Source: Candidatus Thiosymbion ectosymbiont of Catanema sp. Cochon2018
GTDB taxonomy: Bacteria > Pseudomonadota > Gammaproteobacteria > Chromatiales > Chromatiaceae
Assembly: GCA_011392765.1 (NCBI GenBank)
Contig: WYCW01000001.1
Location: 1,863,714-1,927,713, forward strand
Reading direction: 5' to 3'
Length of the DNA: 64,000 bases
Below, piece by piece: positions 29,063 to 35,981 of the stretch (the stretch's first letter is position 1; the number at the start of each line of letters is the position of its first letter). A program made the translations under genes and the position numbers. The notes under the pieces were generated by a model, which made no database searches, was not told the origin of the DNA, and saw only the letters and a list, made by a program, of their open reading frames with translations.

Positions 29063-29968
29063 TCACCGGTCTCGATCGACGATGTAGTGGGCGATCCGGC
29101 GCAGGGGGTCGGCACGTTCGTCGAAGCCTTGGAGGTTCGTCAGCGCCTCGGCAACCAGCACCTGGGCCTGCTCGCGGGCCTCGGCGAGGCCCAGCAGCGT
29201 CGGATAGGTGGCCTTGCCTTGAACCTGGTCCTTGCCCCTGGTCTTGCCGATCAGGGTCGTTTCTCCCTCCACATCCAGGATGTCGTCGCGGATCTGAAAG
29301 GCCAGACCTATGCATTTGGCGTAGCGATCGAGGTGGCCCGCGGGTTCCGGATCCAACTCGGGGTGCGCGAGGGCGGCCATGCGCACACTGGCCCGGATCA
29401 GTGCTCCTGTCTTGTGAATGTGGATGTTTTCCAGCGTGACCAGATCGGGCTCCTGCCCGGACGCGGTAGCGAGCAGGTCCAGGGCCTGGCCGCCGGCCAT
29501 GCCGCGGGAGCCGATGGCGCGGGCGAGGGTATCCAACATGGCGACGCGGGCCTGCGCCCCCCCTGGGACGGTGTCGTCCGAGGCCAGGACCTGAATCGCC
29601 AGGGCCTGCAACGCATCCCCCGCCAGGATGGCCATGGCTTCGCCGAACACCTTGTGGCAGGTCGGTCGGCCCCGGCGCAGGTCGTCGTCGTCCATGGCCG
29701 GCAGGTCGTCGTGGATCAGTGAGTAGGCGTGAATCAGCTCCAGGGCACAGGCGGGGGCATTCAGGGTCTCCGGGGCCAGCCCGATGGCGAGTCCGGCGCC
29801 ATAGGTCAGCGCCGGGCGGAGGTATTTGCCCCCCCCGAGGACCGCGTAACGCATGGCCTGGTGCAGGGGGCCGGGCTGTATTTCCGGTCCCGGCAGCTGG
29901 GCGTCGAGGATCGAGGTTACGCGCTCCCGGCATTCGGCCAGGAAGCTTTGCAGCCGCGACTCAGTCAT
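29063..29968 (-). CDS. ispA: Farnesyl diphosphate synthase IspA
   Basis: The ATG at 29968 (MTESRLQSFL) overlaps the xseB stop by 8 bp and gives 301 residues. The first aspartate-rich motif is in LIHDDLPAMDDDDLRRG, the second in FQIRDDILDVEG. GGGKYLRPAL starts the substrate pocket. It condenses IPP with DMAPP/GPP to make farnesyl diphosphate for ubiquinone and undecaprenyl phosphate. The conserved partner dxs is not downstream here. Confidence 0.95.
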   Translation of the reverse strand: MTESRLQSFLAECRERVTSILDAQLPGPEIQPGPLHQAMRYAVLGGGKYLRPALTYGAGLAIGLAPETLNAPACALELIHAYSLIHDDLPAMDDDDLRRGRPTCHKVFGEAMAILAGDALQALAIQVLASDDTVPGGAQARVAMLDTLARAIGSRGMAGGQALDLLATASGQEPDLVTLENIHIHKTGALIRASVRMAALAHPELDPEPAGHLDRYAKCIGLAFQIRDDILDVEGETTLIGKTRGKDQVQGKATYPTLLGLAEAREQAQVLVAEALTNLQGFDERADPLRRIAHYIVDRDR

Positions 29969-30203
29969 GGGTCTGGAAGGGCTCCGGCGGCGCGTCCAAG
30001 GACTCGTTGGTGAGGATACGGACTTTCTGCTCGGCCGCATCCAGGACCTCCCGGCAGGTACCGGTCAGTTTGATACCGCGCTCGAAGTAGGTAAGCGATT
30101 GCTCGAGGGTCAGCTCGCCCCGTTCCAGGGTATCGACCAGGGATTCCAGCTCCGCGAGGGCGTCTTCGAAGCGCTGGGGCTGGGTGTCTGCTTCACGGGT
30201 CAT
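29961..30203 (-). CDS. xseB: Exodeoxyribonuclease VII small subunit XseB
   Basis: The protein is 80 residues, the normal size. FEDALAELESLVDTLERGELTLEQSLTYFERGIKLT is the family's helical hairpin. XseB binds the helical arm of XseA and controls its nuclease activity; xseA is not in the window. Translationally coupled to ispA. Confidence 0.95.
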   Translation of the reverse strand: MTREADTQPQRFEDALAELESLVDTLERGELTLEQSLTYFERGIKLTGTCREVLDAAEQKVRILTNESLDAPPEPFQTHD

Positions 30204-30447
30204 CAGGTCATCGCTCGAGCTGTCAGGCGCGTATCAAGTTCTGTTCGATCAACAAATTGCTACCGGCTACCAGTGCCGGTCGTCAGCCGTGAACGTGCGA
30301 CAAGCGGTGGGCACAACCCACCTTATATTTGAAACCGGGTAGAGAGCTACGGTAACTTACGATGGTTTAGCGGTCAATTCATGCATACAGACCCGCCGAC
30401 CATCCACTCGGTCAGCGGCTGATTCTACAGGATATCCGAACCCGGCC

Positions 30448-32346
30448 ATGAGCGGCAGCTACGATGCCTCTGCCATCGAGGTCCTGAGCGGGCTCGACCC
30501 GGTGCGCAGGCGGCCGGGGATGTACACCGATACCACCCGGCCCAACCATCTGGCCCAGGAGGTGATCGACAACAGTGTGGACGAGGCCATCGCCGGCTTT
30601 GCCCGCAATCTCGAGGTCGTGCTCTTCGACGACGGTTCCCTGCAGGTCAGGGACGACGGCCGCGGTATGCCGGTGGACCTACACCCCCAGCAGGGCCTGC
30701 CCGGCGTGGAGGTAATCCTCACCAAGCTGCACGCCGGCGGCAAGTTCTCCACCGACAGCTACCGGTTTTCCGGTGGCCTGCACGGCGTCGGCGTTTCAGT
30801 GGTAAACGCCCTTTCCAGCCACCTGGAGGTCCGGATCAGGCGCGCCGGCAAGGAGTACCGGATGGCCTTCGCCCACGGTGACAAGGTCTCGGAGCTTGCG
30901 GTGATCGGCAGCGTCGGGCGCGCCGATACCGGCACCACCCTGCGTTTCTGGCCGGACGAGCGGTATTTCGATAGCCCCAAATTCTCCCGGCCTCCGCTGA
31001 AGCACCTGCTGCGGGCAAAGGCCGTGCTCTGTCCCGGCCTCGAGGTCGGTTTCCGGGACGAGACCAACGGTGAGGAGCAGGTCTGGTGTTATCGGGACGG
31101 CCTCGAAGATTATCTCAGCCAGTCCCTCGCAGGTCTCGAAACCATCCCTGCCGCTCCCTTCGTCGGCAATCTGGAGGGTACCAACGAGACCGCGAGCTGG
31201 GCCCTGGTCTGGTTGCCGGAAGGTGGCGATCCGGTCACCGAGAGCTATGTGAATCTGATCCCCACGGTCCAGGGCGGCACCCATGTCAATGGCCTGCGCA
31301 GCGGGCTCACGGAGGCGATACGGGAGTTCTGCGAATTTCGTAACCTGCTTCCCCGGGGGGTCAAGCTGACCCCGGAAGACGTCTGGGCGCGCTGCAGCTA
31401 TATTTTGTCGGTGAAGCTGCTGGAGCCCCAATTCTCCGGCCAGACCAAGGAGCGGCTCTCGTCCCGGGAGTGCGCCGCCTTTGTCTCCGGCGTGGTGAAA
31501 GACGCCTTCAGCCTGTGGCTCAATCGGAATGTGGCCGAGGCGGAGCGCATCGCCGAGCTCGCCATCGGCGCGGCCCAAGCCAGACTGCGGGCCGGGCGCA
31601 AGGTAACACGCAGAAAGGTGGCCCAGGGGCCGGCCCTGCCCGGCAAGCTGGCGGATTGCATCTCCACCGATCCGGAGAGAAGCGAGCTCTTCCTGGTGGA
31701 AGGCGACTCCGCCGGGGGCTCGGCCAAGCAGGCCCGGGACCGGGAGTTTCAGGCCATCATGCCCCTGCGCGGCAAGATCCTGAATACCTGGGAGGTCGAC
31801 CCCGCGGAAGTGCTGGGCTCACAAGAGGTACACGACATCGCCGTGGCCATCGGCGTGGACCCGGGCAGCAACGACCTCTCGCGGCTGCGGTTCGGCAAGA
31901 TCTGTGTCCTGGCCGATGCGGACTCGGACGGCGCCCATATCGCGACCCTGTTGTGCGCCCTGTTCCTGAAACACTTTCCGAGCCTGGTGCAGGCGGGGCA
32001 CATCTATGTGGCAATGCCGCCCCTATACCGTATCGACGTGGGCAAACGGGTCTTTTATGCCCTGGACGACGACGAACGGCAGGGCATGCTGGATCGCATC
32101 GAGGCGGAAAAGCTCAAGGGCAAGATCAGCGTACAGCGCTTCAAAGGGCTCGGTGAGATGAATCCCATGCAGCTGCGGGAAACGACCATCCATCCGGACA
32201 CCCGGAGATTGGTCCAGCTTACGGTGGAAGAAACGGTGGAGGAGCGGGAAGAGAGCAGTTCCCTGATGGACATGCTGTTGGCCAAGAAACGGGCGGCGGA
32301 CCGGCGCGGTTGGCTGCAGGAAAAAGGGGACTTGGCCGCGGTTTGA
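30448..32346 (+). CDS. parE: DNA topoisomerase IV subunit B ParE
   Basis: The protein has 632 residues. GHKL ATPase motifs are EVIDNSVDEAIAG, DDGRGMPVD and GLHGVGVSVVNAL; the transducer region follows. The TOPRIM domain has LVEGDSAGGSAKQ and DADSDGAHI, and QRFKGLGEMNP is near the end. It separates daughter chromosomes with ParC, which is not present here. Start fixed by the family's usual N-terminus (SAIEVLSGLDPVRRRPGMY). Divergent from xseB-ispA. Confidence 0.97.
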   Translation: MSGSYDASAIEVLSGLDPVRRRPGMYTDTTRPNHLAQEVIDNSVDEAIAGFARNLEVVLFDDGSLQVRDDGRGMPVDLHPQQGLPGVEVILTKLHAGGKFSTDSYRFSGGLHGVGVSVVNALSSHLEVRIRRAGKEYRMAFAHGDKVSELAVIGSVGRADTGTTLRFWPDERYFDSPKFSRPPLKHLLRAKAVLCPGLEVGFRDETNGEEQVWCYRDGLEDYLSQSLAGLETIPAAPFVGNLEGTNETASWALVWLPEGGDPVTESYVNLIPTVQGGTHVNGLRSGLTEAIREFCEFRNLLPRGVKLTPEDVWARCSYILSVKLLEPQFSGQTKERLSSRECAAFVSGVVKDAFSLWLNRNVAEAERIAELAIGAAQARLRAGRKVTRRKVAQGPALPGKLADCISTDPERSELFLVEGDSAGGSAKQARDREFQAIMPLRGKILNTWEVDPAEVLGSQEVHDIAVAIGVDPGSNDLSRLRFGKICVLADADSDGAHIATLLCALFLKHFPSLVQAGHIYVAMPPLYRIDVGKRVFYALDDDERQGMLDRIEAEKLKGKISVQRFKGLGEMNPMQLRETTIHPDTRRLVQLTVEETVEEREESSSLMDMLLAKKRAADRRGWLQEKGDLAAV

Positions 32347-32405
32347 GTGGGCTTTGCCATTAAGTTAGCTGTTGGCCACTTAGAGAAAACTACGAATTTC
32401 GACGC

Positions 32406-32894
32406 CTATTGACTCAGGTTGAAATTTTTATCGACAAAATAAAAACCTGCTATTGTAATTTCCTGTCCGGGTTCGGGGCCTGCTTGCCGCCGGGGTCCCG
32501 ATTCGCCCCCATCATGCACCATGCCCTCTCCCGGTCCGAGCAGATAACCTTCATTTCCTACATACCGCTTCCACGGCTTTTCCGGGGCCGTGTTGTCGAT
32601 GCAGACCTCGAAGCCGAATGTATGCGACCCATCGGTGTGCTCCGGAAGTACCCCCTTTTCACCATATATCCAGGTGAGACAATAAGACCTTCTCAATGGA
32701 ATTCTGAATATCATCTCCGCTATCGGTAACAGATCCTGATGGACCATGACCATAATCGGATCGTTGCGGATGACCAGACCTCCGGGTCCGCGTCGGTCGG
32801 AAAGGAATCTGCCGTGATTCCCTGCCGCCGCCTTCAAATAGATCCGGAGGCTTTTCAGCAAATCATCCGGGATCAGTTTCTCTATCCTGACCAT
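32406..32894 (-). CDS. 2OG-Fe(II)-oxygenase-like hypothetical protein
   Basis: The protein has 162 residues from ATG 32894 with GGTGGTG upstream. A possible iron-binding His-x-Asp is in VLPEHTDGSHTF and a distal His in GEGMVHDGGES, with GYLLGPGEG between, the spacing expected of a double-stranded beta-helix dioxygenase. The C-terminal 2-oxoglutarate Arg is not obvious. Function unknown; family assignment tentative. Confidence 0.5.
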   Translation of the reverse strand: MVRIEKLIPDDLLKSLRIYLKAAAGNHGRFLSDRRGPGGLVIRNDPIMVMVHQDLLPIAEMIFRIPLRRSYCLTWIYGEKGVLPEHTDGSHTFGFEVCIDNTAPEKPWKRYVGNEGYLLGPGEGMVHDGGESGPRRQAGPEPGQEITIAGFYFVDKNFNLSQ

Positions 32895-33060
32895 ATCACC
32901 ACCAATGCCGTTGAATCAGCCATCGAGTCCTGCCGGATTTCCGGGAAAATCCGCGGATAAAAGATGAATCTCAACCGTCCCCGATGTCAACCCCGCTTGC
33001 ATCCCGGCCCTGAGCCGGCTATTTTTCCTCCAACTTCCCAGTAATTTCCCGGAGCCGGTT

Positions 33061-33849
33061 ATGGCAGCCGTCATCGAACGCGTCGATACCCTCGAACAGA
33101 CCCTGCAGGATTTCATCAGGAGTGTCGGCGACGAATTCCGCAAGCTCTACAACTCGCAACGGCAGACCGAAGCGGAGCTACGCCTGTTTAAAGACGAAAT
33201 GCGCGTGTTCAAGGATGAAATGAGTGATTTCAAAGACGAAATGGGCATATTCAAGGACGAAATGGGCGCATTCAAGGACGAAATGGGCGCATTCAAGGAC
33301 GAGATGGGCGTATTCAAGGACGAAATGGGCGCATTCAAGGACGAGATGCGCGACTTCAAGGACGAGATGCGCGACTTCAAGGACGAGTCACGCCGACAGC
33401 AGCGGCAGATGAACAAAAAGTGGGGGGAAATCTCCAACAAGCTGGGCACCCTGGTCGAAGACCTGGTCGCCCCGAGTCTGCCCCGAGTGATCGAGGAGCG
33501 GCTGAACGAACACGCTTATGACCTCATGGTGCGGCTCAAACGCCGGTTGCCCGACGGGCGCGTGAAGGAATTCGACGCCCTGGTGATAACTCCCGAGTGC
33601 GCCTGTCTCAACAGCACCAAGGCGACCCTGCGCATCGCCGACATCGACAGCTTCGTGGCCGACATCGCTGCCTTCCGCAGCTTCTTTCCCGAGCACGACG
33701 CCTTGCCCCTGGTGGGGATCCTGGCCAGCCTCGCGGTGGAAAAGAACGTGCTCGCCTATGCGGAGAAACAGGGTTTTCTCGTCCTGGCGGTGGGCGACGA
33801 ACTCATGGAAATCAAGAACCGGCCCGATTTCGAGCCCAGGCGCTGGTGA
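33061..33849 (+). CDS. DUF3782-type coiled-coil, PD-(D/E)xK-like protein
   Basis: This 262-residue protein opens with a helical segment, then about ten heptads of the form FKDEMGA (residues ~42-115) encoded by a nearly perfect 21-bp tandem repeat. The C-terminal half matches proteins annotated DUF3782/DUF4143-like: KKWGEISNKLGTLVEDLVAP and VGILASLAVEKNVLAYAEKQGFLVLAVGDELMEI. It has the look of a nuclease fold, but the usual ExK residues are replaced (ECACLNSTKATLR), so it may be inactive. The heptad number probably varies between strains. Confidence 0.75.
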   Translation: MAAVIERVDTLEQTLQDFIRSVGDEFRKLYNSQRQTEAELRLFKDEMRVFKDEMSDFKDEMGIFKDEMGAFKDEMGAFKDEMGVFKDEMGAFKDEMRDFKDEMRDFKDESRRQQRQMNKKWGEISNKLGTLVEDLVAPSLPRVIEERLNEHAYDLMVRLKRRLPDGRVKEFDALVITPECACLNSTKATLRIADIDSFVADIAAFRSFFPEHDALPLVGILASLAVEKNVLAYAEKQGFLVLAVGDELMEIKNRPDFEPRRW

Positions 33850-34078
33850 CCAGGGGCTAACGAGGCTTCGCCTCAGACCGACGAGGCATGAGGCCCCAAA
33901 AGCCCCTCTCCCGTAAGGCCCCATCTCCTACACCTAACCAACCGTTGGAGAGCTTGGGTAGGTCGAAATCGGGATCGGGATCGGGATCGCAATCGGAATT
34001 TCGATCCCAATCCCGATCCCGATTTGTGCACTGCATAAACTTGACTCATTTGTAAAGATTCGGGTCCCTCAAGGAATC
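33850..34078. repeat. Intergenic dispersed repeats
   Basis: Contains GAGGCTTCGCCTCAGACCG (33860), a run of GGGATC/GATCCC hexamers forming a palindrome (33966-34024), and a copy of the CTTGACTCATTTGTAAAG repeat (34023-34080). Confidence 0.7.
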
Positions 34079-34178
34079 CTAGTACATCATTTCACTCGAT
34101 ATTGCGGGTCCCTGCACCGAAGCATACGAGCCAGCAGATACTATAAAATTCGCAATATCGGTTGAAACGGTGTACTAG
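34079..34178. mobile_element. 100-bp MITE, family C, abutting an FGE gene start
   Basis: CTAGTACATCATTTCAC on the left and GGTTGAAACGGTGTACTAG on the right, with the inner pair ATATTGCG / CGCAATAT. It ends 5 bases before the likely ATG of the FGE gene and thus replaces its native leader. Confidence 0.8.
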
Positions 34179-34183
34179 TGCCA

Positions 34184-35242
34184 ATGCGCAATTCCCTCAC
34201 AGACATCGCCGAATACCTCGGGCTCCGGCGCTCCGGGGCGGCGGCCCCGCCGCTGGACCAGCGGTCCGTCGAGTCCATGGCGCTTTGGGGCGTCGGCCTG
34301 GGCCTGCTGCTGGGCCTGCCTCTGGCTCTGGTCCTGCATCACCCCTGGGCCCTGCTTCCCTGGTCGATAGTCATCGGCGGGCTCCTGTATCTGGGGCGGG
34401 ATCTGGAGCCCCTGCCGCGGGATCTGGGTATTCCCGAGCCTTTCAAGATACCGCAGCATCCGAAACCTGAACCCCTGGTGGAACTGGTCGACATCCCCGC
34501 CGGGCAGTTTCGGATGGGCAGCCCCGAGAACGAAGAGGGCAGATATCCCGATGAAGGACCGCAGCGTCGGGTCGAGGTCCCGAATTTCCGTATGATGCGG
34601 ACCCTGGTCACCCGACGGCTCTACCGGACCTACATGGATGAGGTCCCCGAAGAATGGGGGATGGCCGACACGGACGGCGAGCTGCCGGCCAATGAGGTCA
34701 GTTGGTACGACGCGGTCCGATTCTGCAATGCCCTGTCGGCCGCGGAGTTCCTGGAACCGAGCTATCGGATCGAAGGAGAGGGCTCCGTGACCCTGATTCC
34801 GGGGGCGAAGGGCTATCGGCTGCCGACGGAAGCGGAGTGGGAATACGCCTGCCGGGCCGGCACCACTACGGTCTGGTCCTTCGGCTCCGATGCGGCGAAC
34901 ATCGCCGAGTACGCCTGGTATGCGGACAACTCGGGTGATAAACCTCACCCCGTCGCCGAGAAGAAGCCCAATCCCTGGGGACTCTATGACATGCATGGCA
35001 ACCTCTGGGAATGGGTGGAGGACTGCTGGCACGACAACTATCAAGGCGCCCCCAGCGACGGTTCGGCTTGGGTGGACAAGGATTGCCCGCGGCGGGTTGT
35101 GCGCGGCGGGTCCTTCAACGGCCCGCCCAGGCGCCTGCGCTCCGCGTTCCGGATCAGGGTCCAACCCGCGTTCCGGTTCGACCGCAACGGCTTCCGTTGT
35201 GTTCGGTCCCTGTCCCCCGGCATGGGGCCATTGACAAATTGA
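34184..35242 (+). CDS. Membrane-anchored FGE/SUMF1-domain protein with DGR-like variable region
   Basis: The protein has 352 residues. Two hydrophobic segments (WGVGLGLLLGLPLALVL and WALLPWSIVIGGLLYLG, residues ~33-75) anchor it. The rest is an FGE-sulfatase (C-type-lectin) domain: IPAGQFRMGSPENEEG, GYRLPTEAEWEYACRAG, WGLYDMHGNLWEWVEDCW, then VVRGGSF and a C-terminal FRCVRSLS. Residues 312-335 are hypervariable relative to the paralogue at 35982 (see that entry and the variable-region features). The catalytic Cys pair of true FGE enzymes is absent, so a ligand-binding role is likelier. The 5' end is fused to a MITE, so promoter and perhaps N-terminus are altered; no good ribosome site. Confidence 0.85.
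   Translation: MRNSLTDIAEYLGLRRSGAAAPPLDQRSVESMALWGVGLGLLLGLPLALVLHHPWALLPWSIVIGGLLYLGRDLEPLPRDLGIPEPFKIPQHPKPEPLVELVDIPAGQFRMGSPENEEGRYPDEGPQRRVEVPNFRMMRTLVTRRLYRTYMDEVPEEWGMADTDGELPANEVSWYDAVRFCNALSAAEFLEPSYRIEGEGSVTLIPGAKGYRLPTEAEWEYACRAGTTTVWSFGSDAANIAEYAWYADNSGDKPHPVAEKKPNPWGLYDMHGNLWEWVEDCWHDNYQGAPSDGSAWVDKDCPRRVVRGGSFNGPPRRLRSAFRIRVQPAFRFDRNGFRCVRSLSPGMGPLTN
35117..35188 (+). other. Putative DGR variable region VR1
   Basis: These 24 codons differ from VR2 at 14 codons non-synonymously and one synonymously, while flanking DNA is conserved. Ten of the 14 have form NNC in both copies, changed only in bases one and two (AAC/TTC, CGC/TTC, TTC/AAC, ATC/GAC, GTC/GAC, TTC/TAC and so on). That is what adenine mutagenesis of AAC codons in a template would produce. 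Invariant CGG, AGG, CCC and CTG codons lie between. The block after it (GGCTTCCGTTGTGT) is shared, as expected of the homing end. Confidence 0.8.
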
Positions 35243-35297
35243 TTTGTTTGTAGGCTGGGTTGAGGAACGAAACCCAGCGGACGAGACCTGAAATGCC

Positions 35298-35978
35298 TAC
35301 AAGAGGAACGAAACCCAGCGAACGAGACCCGGCACGGGCGGCTCTCATATCGTCTTTCAATCCAGATCAAGACCGATAACATCCGCCGCCGCAGCCCAAC
35401 CCTCCTCGTAAAGACCGTTCGCAACCAATCGGTGCAAAGACGAAAACGGCCAGTCCTTCGGGTTATCCACGTATCCATGCTTGACCGGGTTGTAGTGGAT
35501 GTAATTCATGTGCTGTCTGAAATCTCTTTCATCTCGAATTACATGCTCCCAATAGCGCCGCTGCCACAGGCCACGTTCCGAACGTCTTGCACGGCTTGCG
35601 CAGATAGGTTCTCCAGGAGGAATCGCGCGCGAGAAGCGAGATTTGATCAGGCGCCAGCGGGTCGGGAAGTCGTCATCGCCGGCCGGTAGGCGCCAGATGC
35701 AATGGAGATGATCGGGAAGGACGACAATCGCCTCTACCGCCGCGGGATGATCGACAAGCGTTCGACGGAACGCGGTTCTCAAGGCGGAAATGTGGCGAAC
35801 CAGAAGATCGTTACCGCGCCGCTCGGCCAGCGTCAGCGTGAAGAAATAGGTACCTCCTTGGATCCTTAGGCGCTTGTAGGTTCGCATGGAGAACAGCATA
35901 TCCCGTTGCTGGGTTTCGTGCCTCAACCCAGCCTACAAGAGGAACGAAACCTAGCGAACGAGACCCGGCACGGGCGGC
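35298..35978 (-). mobile_element. RAYT unit flanked by ~45-bp direct repeats
   Basis: The transposase gene is bordered by near-identical copies of a sequence beginning CCTACAAGAGGAACGAAACC and ending CCCGGCACGGGCGGCT (about 35298-35343 and 35932-35978). AGGCTGGGTT and its reverse sit on the outer sides. It lies between the stop codons of the two FGE genes. Confidence 0.7.
35357..35926 (-). CDS. REP-associated tyrosine transposase (RAYT)
   Basis: This Y1-type single-strand transposase starts within MRHETQQRDMLFSMRTYKRL; the MRTYKRL methionine is the likelier start (~176 residues). Marks are GGTYFFTLTLAERR, VVLPDHLHCIWRLPAGDDDF with the HUH-like His pair, and RYWEHVIRDERDFRQHMNYIHYNPVKHGYV with the catalytic Tyr. 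RAYTs are single-copy domesticated relatives of IS200 TnpA that mobilise REP palindromes. The window has many such palindromes (GCGAGGC...GCCTC type). Confidence 0.92.
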   Translation of the reverse strand: MRHETQQRDMLFSMRTYKRLRIQGGTYFFTLTLAERRGNDLLVRHISALRTAFRRTLVDHPAAVEAIVVLPDHLHCIWRLPAGDDDFPTRWRLIKSRFSRAIPPGEPICASRARRSERGLWQRRYWEHVIRDERDFRQHMNYIHYNPVKHGYVDNPKDWPFSSLHRLVANGLYEEGWAAAADVIGLDLD

Positions 35979-35981
35979 TGG

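Noticed and set aside
33180-33400. 21-bp repeats as a CRISPR or regulatory array
   Set aside because: They are in frame within a coding sequence and encode heptads.
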